A DNA stretch of 64,000 nucleotides, from the NCBI GenBank assembly GCA_001931905.2, contig MSJI02000809.1, forward strand, positions 1 through 64,000. The letters are read 5' to 3'. Source of the DNA: Cladosporium sp. IMV 00045. Its lineage: Eukaryota; Ascomycota; Dothideomycetes; Cladosporiales; Cladosporiaceae. The notes below the pieces were generated by a model. The model made no database searches and had not been told where the DNA came from. It saw nothing but the letters and a program-made list of their open reading frames with translations. The position numbers were made by a program, and so were the translations under genes. Shown piece after piece: positions 9,070-17,610 of the stretch (its first letter is position 1; the number at the start of each line of letters is the position of its first letter).

Positions 9070-11151
9070 TCACTCATCATCCGACTCGTCCCAACTCGAA
9101 GGCACATCCGCCCAGCCGGACGCCCAGCGTTTGCCCTCGCCCTCACCTTGCGTGCGAAGCCACTTGGCCCGCTCGCGGTTCTCACGCCAGCAGCGACCGC
9201 GGAAATCATCGCTGATGGTGACGAGGTTGCCCTCCGAGGTGAAAGTGAGGGAGCTGACTTCTTTGTGGTGGCCGCGGACGAGAGCCGTGCCGATGTTGTC
9301 GTAGACGGTCAAGCCGTCGACGTTCGAAGGAGGGGTCGTGGAAGTGCTGCGAGATGGCGCAGGGAGGGAAGGAAGCTCGGCCTCGTCTTCGTGGTCGGAG
9401 TCAACGATTTCCTGGGGGCGGTTGTTGCGGTAGGGGAGGTGGCGTTCGTCGGTGGGAATCAAGATAGGGTTATGATCGGTGCTTCCGATGGCGAGGAGTT
9501 CGGACTTGTCGTCTTTGGCTTTGCGGAGGGCGGCGCGGACGTAGAAACTGCCGACGCGCATGTCTGGGTGTCTGTAGCCATAAAGTGGTCCAACGCCCAT
9601 GCGTCCCTCCTTTGGTGCACGGCGGTTGGGGAATGCCGAGGACATTTCAGGTGCGCTGCCGAGAGCTAGGTGGTTGGTTGAGTAGGCGTATACGATTGAA
9701 TCGCGACCGACTGAGTACAGGCGAGAACCATCGCCTGACAGTACCAAGGCACCGATGCCAACGTTGCGGATGTTATGGTGATCTGTGGGCGTGCTGGATA
9801 CTGGGATAGCGTTTCCACGGCGTCCAAAGTTGCGCAGATCCCATAGCTTAATACTGGCATTAGCTTGGCTGGCAGTTGCCAGCATGTGGCTTCGATCGTC
9901 GGCAAGATGTTGGAATGCTGTAATGGAGACGCCATTCATCTCAGGCTGGGAATGCGATGTTTGAGTGGTCTTGCCCGTGGTCAAGCTATGAGCACGACCA
10001 ATGTCCATGCTGACCTTGGAGTACAAAGTCTGAGAATCGGTGTCCTTGGAGCCCGCAGGATAAAGAATTTGTGATGCAGTCTTTGAGGAAACACGCAAGT
10101 CCCAGATCTGCACACTACCATCACGACTGCTAGTCGTGACCATTTTCTCGTCGTTGGGATGGAAGCGTACTTGTTTGAGACTGCCGTTGTGTCCGCTCAG
10201 GATGTACATAGTCTTCTGCGTCTGCACGTCCACAATGCGAGCTGTCTGATCTCCAGATGCAGTAGCAAGCGTGTAATCGTCGGAGCTGAAAGCAATGTCC
10301 ATGATTGCGTTGTGGTGAACCTTCCATTGAAGGTGGGGCTTGCTGAAGTCGGCTCTGGCGGAGCTATCCACGAGGCTAATATTTCCTTCTTCGTCGGCAA
10401 ATGCAACAAGAGGGTTGGTATTGCAAGCGGCAGTGCAGAACGGCAGCGCCGAACGGCCGAATGCGTAGCGATCTGAGGGTAAGGACACAAAGTCTGCAGT
10501 CTCAGAACGCCAATCGACACAGTGCTCAGGGCCACGGAAGCCGCGAGACGTGGACTCATAGCCACCAAAGCTACGCTGCATGATTCGAGGTGTTTTCCCG
10601 GTGTGGCGAAGTCGACGGATCGGCTTGGGGAAAGGTTCCAGATCTTGCATGAGACTCGACAAGTCTGCATCATCTGCTGCTAAGTCGGACATGGCATCGT
10701 CCTCGCCAACTCGAATCTTGTCGTTCAGAGGCTCAACCTTCCTGAGAGGCGACGATTGTGGTGGCGAGCTGGGCATGTCGAATGACTGCTTCCTCCTCTT
10801 CGATGGTCTGGACGAGCAAAACTCGTCACCATCCTCTCCCAAGCCGAGGACCGGCGTTGCCGTCTTTCTGCGATTGATTCCATTGCGAGTGATGTCCCTC
10901 AGCTGTCTGCCAGACTTGCCCTGGGATTCACCGCGGCCAGAGAGAGTGCTGCTGCGAGGCGTGAAGAACTTGTTGAATCGTTTCGGGGTGACAGTTGGTG
11001 GCTTCTTGGGCTTGAGTGTGCTGGATCGGAGAGCTGCGGCTGCATCGCTGCGGGATCGCAGTGGCGAAGAGGGGAGAATGTCGTGGTCGGAGAATGTGGC
11101 GGCATGGCTTTCGTTCTGGCTTCCTTGGGACGAGAAAGGAATCTCTGCCAT
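9070..11151 (-). CDS. cdt2: CDT2, WD40 substrate receptor of the CRL4 ubiquitin ligase, 693 aa
   Basis: This is a single exon with its ATG at 11151. Residues 1-200 are basic and Ser/Pro-rich, with PPTVTPKRFNKFFTPR near 51-66. From about 205 to the end lies a WD40 propeller: HHNAIMDIAFSSDDYTLATASGDQ near 279-302, then GHNGSLKQVRF. Two WDLR motifs lie at 350-353 and 437-440. WDxR motifs are the DDB1-contact signature of CRL4 receptors. The order and motifs match Cdt2/DTL, which with Cul4-Ddb1 marks Cdt1, Spd1-like and other PCNA-bound proteins for degradation in S phase. It acts in the nucleus. It shares a 342-bp promoter with RRP5 that carries a cluster of ACGCG cell-cycle boxes. Family assignment is strong; substrates are inferred. 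Confidence 0.9.
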   Translation of the reverse strand: MAEIPFSSQGSQNESHAATFSDHDILPSSPLRSRSDAAAALRSSTLKPKKPPTVTPKRFNKFFTPRSSTLSGRGESQGKSGRQLRDITRNGINRRKTATPVLGLGEDGDEFCSSRPSKRRKQSFDMPSSPPQSSPLRKVEPLNDKIRVGEDDAMSDLAADDADLSSLMQDLEPFPKPIRRLRHTGKTPRIMQRSFGGYESTSRGFRGPEHCVDWRSETADFVSLPSDRYAFGRSALPFCTAACNTNPLVAFADEEGNISLVDSSARADFSKPHLQWKVHHNAIMDIAFSSDDYTLATASGDQTARIVDVQTQKTMYILSGHNGSLKQVRFHPNDEKMVTTSSRDGSVQIWDLRVSSKTASQILYPAGSKDTDSQTLYSKVSMDIGRAHSLTTGKTTQTSHSQPEMNGVSITAFQHLADDRSHMLATASQANASIKLWDLRNFGRRGNAIPVSSTPTDHHNIRNVGIGALVLSGDGSRLYSVGRDSIVYAYSTNHLALGSAPEMSSAFPNRRAPKEGRMGVGPLYGYRHPDMRVGSFYVRAALRKAKDDKSELLAIGSTDHNPILIPTDERHLPYRNNRPQEIVDSDHEDEAELPSLPAPSRSTSTTPPSNVDGLTVYDNIGTALVRGHHKEVSSLTFTSEGNLVTISDDFRGRCWRENRERAKWLRTQGEGEGKRWASGWADVPSSWDESDDE

Positions 11152-11313
11152 GTTGTAATGCTAGGAAATTGGAGGAAGGAGAGACTGAAGAGGTATTACA
11201 GTAGATGCATGCGAGGAGGGAGTGTGGCGGTGGTGGGGATGGGTGGTTGCTTGGGGGAGTGTCAAGTGGTGGAAGTGCGTGCGTAAGTGGTGATATCTCT
11301 CTCTCGCCGGACG

Positions 11314-11339
11314 ACGCGGTAGAGTTACGCGCACCGCGT
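11314..11339. promoter_or_regulatory. Cluster of three MCB-like ACGCG cores in the CDT2/RRP5 promoter
   Basis: ACGCG occurs at 11314-11318 and 11327-11331, and its reverse CGCGT at 11335-11339: three cores in 26 bp, about 165-190 bp upstream of the CDT2 ATG. ACGCG is the core of the MluI cell-cycle box bound by MBF. In fission yeast cdt2 is activated through Cdc10/MBF, so conserved G1/S control is plausible. The whole 11152-11493 region is the divergent promoter of CDT2 and RRP5. Confidence 0.5.
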
Positions 11340-11493
11340 AGATGGGATGAGCCAGCGAGAGAGCTTTGACCCGTCGGCGCATCAAAAAGCCGAGGCTGCG
11401 GCCCGCCCTGCATTAGCGTCAAAAAGTTGAGATTCCTCTGGTGTCGAACTTTCAAGGCTTGTGAAAGACGATTGAAGACCTCACAAGCAAATC

Positions 11494-14400
11494 ATGGCTT
11501 CCGTTAAAAGAAAGGCTGTCGCTGACGAGCGACCGCTGAAAAAAGCAAAGGCTGGAAAGGCCGACGACAACGACAAGAAAGAGAAGGTCGGGAAAAGGGG
11601 CGATGCCAAAACAGGCAAGCCCGTAAAGGCTCAAGACGCAGAGTCTGGTGAGCGCAAGCCTGCTGTCAAGTCCGTCTTGCAGCAGGAAGAGCGCAGCTTC
11701 CCTCGTGGTGGCGCAAGCGTCTTGACGCCCATCGAGCAGAAGCAGATCGAAGCGCGTGCTGAGCGCGATGTCTTGTTCGAACAGCAGACTGGTCAGAAGC
11801 CTGTGCGCAACGAAGGCGACGAGGATTTTTTCGACGATGAGGAGGAAGATGCTGCCGCCACCATCAAACAGAGCAAGAAGAAGAGCAAGGCTGCCAAGAA
11901 GGATTCTGGACTGAAGATCAAGGGATCTGGCATCAAAATTCAAAGCCTGAGCTACAAGAGCTTGACTGTGGGCAGCTCAGTACTGGGGCGGGTCACAGCA
12001 GTCACCAGCAAGGATGTGGCGGTGGCTCTGCCAAACAATCTCACGGGCTACGTTCCAATCACTGCCGTTTCGACTCGCCTCAATGACAGGATCGAGAAAC
12101 TACTGAGGGAAGACCCAGCCCAGGAGGAGGACGACGACACCGATGAGGACATTGACCTGAAGAAACTCTTCCACCTTGGCCAATGGCTTCGTGCGACTGT
12201 TACTGGTACTGGTTCAGAAGCAGCAGACAAGAAAGCGAAACGCCATATCGAACTTTCCGTGGACCCCGAGCACGTCAACGCCGCCCTTGAGGCCGAGAGC
12301 GTAGTTGCCAACAGCACCATTCAGGCCAGTGTCAGAAGCGTGGAGGATCACGGTGTTATTATGGACCTTGGTCTGGCTGAAGCCGATGTCAAGGGCTTCG
12401 TCAGTAAGAAAGAGCTGGGAGCCGCCTTTGCATTGGAAGGTGTGCAGGAGGGCCAAGTGATGCTTTGCTTGGTCACTGGAAAAGCCAGCAATGGAAAGGT
12501 TGTCAAGCTTTCCCCCGACGCTGCTCGCTTCTCTGTTGTCGTTGCTGGTCAAAAGACTCCTGTTGTAACGGCTGCGCCTGTTGTCGACGCTTTCCTCCCG
12601 GGTACCGCAGTGGACGTCCTGATCACTGAATCTACGACTGGTGGTGTAGCCGGCAAGATCATGGGTATGCTCAATGTGACCGCCGACTTCGCCCACTCTG
12701 GTGCCAGCGTGGGAGTTGATCCCTCGGAGAAATACAAGGTCAACTCAAAGATCAAGGCTCGTATCATTTGGTCTTTGCCCGGAGACGAGGGTCGCAAGGT
12801 CGGTGTATCTGTTCTGGAATCCGTATTGGCAATGCCACCTCCGGCCGACAAACTGGCTGAGGCCACTAGCGCCAAGGTCAAGAACCTTTCCACGTCACTT
12901 GTGCAAAGCCTGCCTACTTCATCAATCGTCGAAGAAGCAAAGGTTACTCAAGTCCTTTCCGAACGTGGCATTTACATGTCATTGCCTCCCTTGACGGCTG
13001 GCGTCATCCCAACTGCATTCGCGCACATTTCTCAGGTCTCTGACTCTCGAATCGACTCCCTGTCATCATCTACCGGAGCTTACAAGGTTGACTCTACTCA
13101 CAAGGTGCGCATCCTTGGTTTCAACCCGGTCGACAACGTATACTACGTCAGCTTGAAGCAAAGTGTTCTCGACCAACCGTTCCTGAGATTGGAAGACCTT
13201 TCTCTGGGAGAAACTTTGAAGGGCACTGTCGAGAAACTCATCCTGGGAGGTTCAAAGGGCGTCACTGGAATCCTCGTCAAGCTTACCGAAAACATCTCCG
13301 GTCTGGTGCCAGAGATGCACATGTCTGATGTTCAGTTACAGCACCCTGAGCGCAAGTATCGCGAGGGCTTTCCCATTACTGTCCGTGTGCTGTCGGTTGA
13401 TCTCGAGAAGAGGAACGTCCGCCTGACGCTCAAGAAGAGCTTGTTGAACGACAAAGAATTGCCGATCTGGTCCGACTACAGCAAGCTCGAGCCGGACATG
13501 GAGTCAAAGGGTACTGTCGTCAACCTGAAGCCGAACGGTGGCGTTGTTCAGTACTTTGGCAGTGTACGTGCCTGGCTTCCGGTCGCCGAGATGAGCGAGA
13601 CATTTGTTCAGCAGCCCGACAGACACTTCCGTATTGGACAGACCATTACTACGCGCATTCTTTCGGTCGATGCTGAAGCTCAGGAAATGAAGGTCAGCTG
13701 TAAGAGCGGCGAGCCTCTGGACGATGAGCAGCTCGACGCTTGGAACAAACTCCAGGGCGGCGAGATTGTTTCTGCCACTGTCACTGAGAAGACCGCTGAA
13801 AGCGTTTCTGTCGACTTGGAGAACGGCCTGAAGGGCACCATCCGCGTGGCACACCTCGTCGATGCATCTGCGAACAAGGCTGAGAATGCCCTGAAGCGCA
13901 TTCGCGTTGGCCAGAAGCTCACCGATCTCCTTGTTCTCAACAAGCTCGCACGTACTAGACAGGTGCTCTTGTCCAACAAGCCTGGTATGGTCGAAGACGC
14001 GAAGAGTGGAAAGCTTATCAAGTCGTTTGCGGACGTAAAGCAAGGCTTCAAGGTCCATGGCTTCGTGCGCAACGTTACCCCTGAGGGCGTATACGTCGAG
14101 TTCGCGAACGGAGTCGTCGGCTTAGCCCTCAAGTCATCACTCGCTCCCGAGATGCTTTCTCAGGCTGCTTTCGGGCTGAGAAAGGATCAGAGCATTGCAC
14201 CATACGTTCTCAACGTGGACCCTGGTAGAGAACGCTTCTTGCTCAGCATGAGAGAAAAGAAGGAAGAGCAGACTTCAGCCGACAAGAAGCCTGAAGTTGC
14301 CGCCCAGGAGCTTGTCAATCCAGTCGACCCATCTATCAGCAGCAGCGCAGATCTCACGCTTGGTCGTGTTGTCAAGGCATCCATTGCTTCTATCAAGGGC

Positions 14401-16986
14401 ACGCAGATCAATGTCAGACTGGCTGACAACACTCACGGCCGTATCGACGTCAGCGAGGCTTATGATACCTGGGATCAATTCAAGAACAAGAAGGCCCCTC
14501 TGCAGCAGTTCAAGCAGAATGAGTTGCTCGACGTCAAGATTCTGGGCATTCACGATTCTAGGAACCACAGGTTCCTGCCTATCAGCCACCGTCACAGCAA
14601 GAACCCTGTCTTTGAGCTTTCAGCCAAGAAGAGCAGGGTGGAAGACGACGACTCGAGCCTTTTGGGTGGTTTGGAGGGTGTCAACACCGGCGAGGAGTAC
14701 ATGGCATTCGTCAACAACCACGGAGACGACTGTGTTTGGGTGAACCTCTCACCAAGCGTGAGAGGCCGTGTCGCACTCATGGATCTGTCCGACGATGCCG
14801 GTCTGCTCGGCGACGTTGTCAAGCACTTCCCCATCGGCTCCGCTCTCAAAGTGAAGGTCAAGAATGTGATGCCTCTTTCCAACCGTCTCGATCTGAGCGC
14901 GAAGCTCGGCGAGGCCGCCGGACAGGTAACATTCGACACCTTGACGCCTGGTAGTGTCATCGCCGGTAGAGTCACAAAGACCACAGAGAGGTTCGTCACG
15001 GTTCAGCTTTCAGACAACCTTGCCGGCCCCGTGCCCTTGACTGAACTGAGCGACGACTTTGATCAAGCCGACCCTTCACAATACAACAAGAACGATATCG
15101 TCCGCGTCTGCGTTCTCAACGTCGACAAGCCTAATAAGAAGCTGTCGCTGTCCCTGCGACCTTCCAAGGTCCTCAGCTCAAGTCTGCCGGTCAAGGATGC
15201 TCAGATTCCGAACCTGTCAGCCCTCAAGTCTGGCGACCTCGTCCGCGGCTTTGTCAAGCACATCAGCGAGAAGGGCGTGATCGTCTCACTCAGTGGAACG
15301 GTCGATGCTTTCGTGCGTATTGCAGATCTCAGCGACCAGTACATCAAGGACTGGAAGACTTTCCTTTCGATCGACCAGCTCGTGCGCGGTCGCATCATGG
15401 CCGTCGACACTGCCGCCAAGCACATCCAGCTGTCTCTTAAGGCATCTCACGCTGACCCCAACTTCACCGCGCCCCTCAAGATGGACGACATGAAGACTGG
15501 TATGATCGTCACTGGTAAGGTCCGCAAGGTCGAAGACTTTGGTGCCTTCATTGACATCGAAAACACCGTTCCGCGTCTGAGCGGTCTTTGCCACAGAACC
15601 GAGATTGCAGACAAGAGAGTGGCTGATGTTCGCAAGATCTACGAGGCTGGAGACAACGTCAAGGCCATTGTGCTTAAGGTGAACGCACAAGAAAAGAAAA
15701 TCAGCTTGGGTTTGAAGGCGAGCTACTTCAAGAACGATGCGGACGTTGAGATGGAGGATGACGAGGCAAGCGACTCCGAGGCCGAATCTGGTGGTGTCGG
15801 CGTCGGTGCCGATGATGATGATTCGGACGTTGAGATGGAAGACGAGCTCGATCTTGACAATGTAGAGGATATGGACAGCGACGACGCCGGTGTCCCTGTC
15901 GAGCAAGAAGACAGTGACGAGTCAGATGACGAAACTGCTCAGCCTGCTGCCGGTCTTTCCACTACTGGCTTCGACTGGACCGGTGACTCTTTGAACCCCT
16001 CTGCGAAGGATGTCGCTTCCGACTCTGAGGGCGAGACCTCCGGCAAGAAGCGCAAGCGCAGCAAGAAGGAGATCAAGGTTGACATGACCGGAGACCTCGA
16101 CAAGGAGGGCCCGCGCAACACATCAGACTTCGAACGTCTGCTGCTCGGCCAGCCCAACGATTCAGGCCTGTGGATTCAGTACATGGCATTCCAGTTGCAG
16201 CTAGGCGAGGCGCAGAAGGCCCGCGACATCGCAGAGCGCGCCCTCCGCACAATCCACATCCGCGAGCTCGACGAAAAAGCTAACGTCTGGATCGCCTGGC
16301 TCAACCTGGAAGTCGAATACGGCTCCGAGGAGCGCGTGGAAGACGTCTTCAAGCGCGCGTGCCAGGTCCAAGAACCCCTCGGCATGCACGAGAAACTCGC
16401 ATCCATCTACATCGACTCCGGCAAGTTCGACAAAGCCGACGCCGTCTTCGAGCGCATCGTGGCCAACAAGTCCTTCCGCGCCGCCCCTGACGTCTGGCTC
16501 AACTACGCCACCTTCCTCATGACCTCCAAGCAGGAAGCGGACCGCGCGCGCGCCCTCCTGCCCAGATCCCTCAAGAGCGTGCCGCAGAGCGAGCACCGCC
16601 TCTTGACGGCCAAATTCGCCGGACTGGAATTCCGCTCCTCCGGCGGCGACGCCGAGCGCGGCCGCACCATTTTCGAAAATATCGTCGGCGAGTGGCCCAA
16701 GTGGACGCAAGGCTGGGACATGTGGACGGACCTGGAGCGCGCTCGCATCGCTTCCGCCGACAGCGAGGACGCCAAGGTCGAGGCTGTCGAGAAGACCAGA
16801 AACCTCTTCGATCGCATGAGTAAGTCGAAGATGAAGAAGAGACGCGCCAAGTTCGTTTTCAAGCGCTGGATGGAGTTCGAGCAGAAGGAGGGTGACGACA
16901 AGGACGTCAAGCGCGTGCAGGAGATCGCGAAGGAGTGGGTTGAGAGGGCGCAGGCTAAGGGTGGTGATGATGAGGATGAGGAGTAG
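11494..16986 (+). CDS. rrp5: rRNA biogenesis protein RRP5 (PDCD11), 1830 aa
   Basis: One uninterrupted 5.5-kb exon. The N-terminus is Lys-rich and nucleolar-looking. From about residue 150 to 1410 I count roughly a dozen S1 RNA-binding repeats, each recognisable by a G-x-V-x-G-x-V core, for example VGSSVLGRVTAV, LGETLKGTVEKL and MKTGMIVTGKVRKVEDFGA. An acidic linker (about 1420-1510, runs of Asp/Glu) follows, then a KKRKRSKKE basic patch. A C-terminal HAT/TPR block starts near DFERLLLGQPNDSGLWIQYMA. This is the full architecture of Rrp5, which acts in the nucleolus on both 18S and 5.8S processing and bridges the 40S and 60S assembly pathways. Its length matches the family (yeast 1729, human 1871). 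Gene and product are intact. Confidence 0.97.
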   Translation: MASVKRKAVADERPLKKAKAGKADDNDKKEKVGKRGDAKTGKPVKAQDAESGERKPAVKSVLQQEERSFPRGGASVLTPIEQKQIEARAERDVLFEQQTGQKPVRNEGDEDFFDDEEEDAAATIKQSKKKSKAAKKDSGLKIKGSGIKIQSLSYKSLTVGSSVLGRVTAVTSKDVAVALPNNLTGYVPITAVSTRLNDRIEKLLREDPAQEEDDDTDEDIDLKKLFHLGQWLRATVTGTGSEAADKKAKRHIELSVDPEHVNAALEAESVVANSTIQASVRSVEDHGVIMDLGLAEADVKGFVSKKELGAAFALEGVQEGQVMLCLVTGKASNGKVVKLSPDAARFSVVVAGQKTPVVTAAPVVDAFLPGTAVDVLITESTTGGVAGKIMGMLNVTADFAHSGASVGVDPSEKYKVNSKIKARIIWSLPGDEGRKVGVSVLESVLAMPPPADKLAEATSAKVKNLSTSLVQSLPTSSIVEEAKVTQVLSERGIYMSLPPLTAGVIPTAFAHISQVSDSRIDSLSSSTGAYKVDSTHKVRILGFNPVDNVYYVSLKQSVLDQPFLRLEDLSLGETLKGTVEKLILGGSKGVTGILVKLTENISGLVPEMHMSDVQLQHPERKYREGFPITVRVLSVDLEKRNVRLTLKKSLLNDKELPIWSDYSKLEPDMESKGTVVNLKPNGGVVQYFGSVRAWLPVAEMSETFVQQPDRHFRIGQTITTRILSVDAEAQEMKVSCKSGEPLDDEQLDAWNKLQGGEIVSATVTEKTAESVSVDLENGLKGTIRVAHLVDASANKAENALKRIRVGQKLTDLLVLNKLARTRQVLLSNKPGMVEDAKSGKLIKSFADVKQGFKVHGFVRNVTPEGVYVEFANGVVGLALKSSLAPEMLSQAAFGLRKDQSIAPYVLNVDPGRERFLLSMREKKEEQTSADKKPEVAAQELVNPVDPSISSSADLTLGRVVKASIASIKGTQINVRLADNTHGRIDVSEAYDTWDQFKNKKAPLQQFKQNELLDVKILGIHDSRNHRFLPISHRHSKNPVFELSAKKSRVEDDDSSLLGGLEGVNTGEEYMAFVNNHGDDCVWVNLSPSVRGRVALMDLSDDAGLLGDVVKHFPIGSALKVKVKNVMPLSNRLDLSAKLGEAAGQVTFDTLTPGSVIAGRVTKTTERFVTVQLSDNLAGPVPLTELSDDFDQADPSQYNKNDIVRVCVLNVDKPNKKLSLSLRPSKVLSSSLPVKDAQIPNLSALKSGDLVRGFVKHISEKGVIVSLSGTVDAFVRIADLSDQYIKDWKTFLSIDQLVRGRIMAVDTAAKHIQLSLKASHADPNFTAPLKMDDMKTGMIVTGKVRKVEDFGAFIDIENTVPRLSGLCHRTEIADKRVADVRKIYEAGDNVKAIVLKVNAQEKKISLGLKASYFKNDADVEMEDDEASDSEAESGGVGVGADDDDSDVEMEDELDLDNVEDMDSDDAGVPVEQEDSDESDDETAQPAAGLSTTGFDWTGDSLNPSAKDVASDSEGETSGKKRKRSKKEIKVDMTGDLDKEGPRNTSDFERLLLGQPNDSGLWIQYMAFQLQLGEAQKARDIAERALRTIHIRELDEKANVWIAWLNLEVEYGSEERVEDVFKRACQVQEPLGMHEKLASIYIDSGKFDKADAVFERIVANKSFRAAPDVWLNYATFLMTSKQEADRARALLPRSLKSVPQSEHRLLTAKFAGLEFRSSGGDAERGRTIFENIVGEWPKWTQGWDMWTDLERARIASADSEDAKVEAVEKTRNLFDRMSKSKMKKRRAKFVFKRWMEFEQKEGDDKDVKRVQEIAKEWVERAQAKGGDDEDEE

Positions 16987-17318
16987 AGACTCTTGTGTCC
17001 TTCTTTCTTTTCTCCCTTTTTTTTTGGTTTCTTATCTGGGTCGTGTAAAAAGCAAAATTTCAAAGCGTGTATTATTTAATCGTCGTTCGTCTCTCACTGC
17101 TCCTTCCATGATTCCTGATCGCTCTAGCTCTCGAAGATTTCGGCGCAAGAGTAAGGTAATAATCCATGATCCCACAACAGCTGCTCAACTCCCACAACCT
17201 ATTATCGTCCGTCTGAAGCGCAAAATTCTGGCCCAAGACGCTGCATGCGTCTATCTAGAATCCTAAAGGACCCAGGGCCCAAAAGCAAAAGATCATCCCG
17301 TCCGAAGACGAAATGCTA
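16987..17318. other. RRP5 3' flank and tRNA 3' flank
   Basis: A long T run near 17018-17026 lies in the RRP5 3' untranslated region. No gene is seen before the minus-strand tRNA. Confidence 0.5.
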
Positions 17319-17419
17319 TGGAGAAACCCGGAGTCGAACCGGGAACCTTCTCCACTCAGCTGTGTACGGGGTGTGTTGTACAGTGCTAAGAAGATGTCAT
17401 ACCGCTAGACCATATCCCC
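17319..17419 (-). tRNA. tRNA-Ala (anticodon AGC) with a 29-nt intron, second copy
   Basis: This is the inverted second copy of the tRNA at 8586-8688. Both mature halves are identical, including G3:U70 and the unusual T-T mismatch at 6:67. The intron (17383-17355) is two nt shorter and differs in its loop. It keeps the TGTAC/GTACA inner stem and the GCTGAG that pairs with the anticodon arm. Selection on the exon and on the splicing fold, but not on the intron loop, implies both copies are or recently were functional. Confidence 0.82.
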
Positions 17420-17610
17420 TGATCAATGTGATACTGCTTTTGGCGTGCTGATTGAATATATCCTTGCACAAATAAACCATCGCTGATACGAGACGATCTA
17501 GATGATCATCTACATCACACAGTGCTTCATAAACAAACATTGAAGCCATTGGACTGCATTCGATCATGCATCCAACAGTCTTTTGATTCGGTAGTCAAAT
17601 CCTCAGTCTA

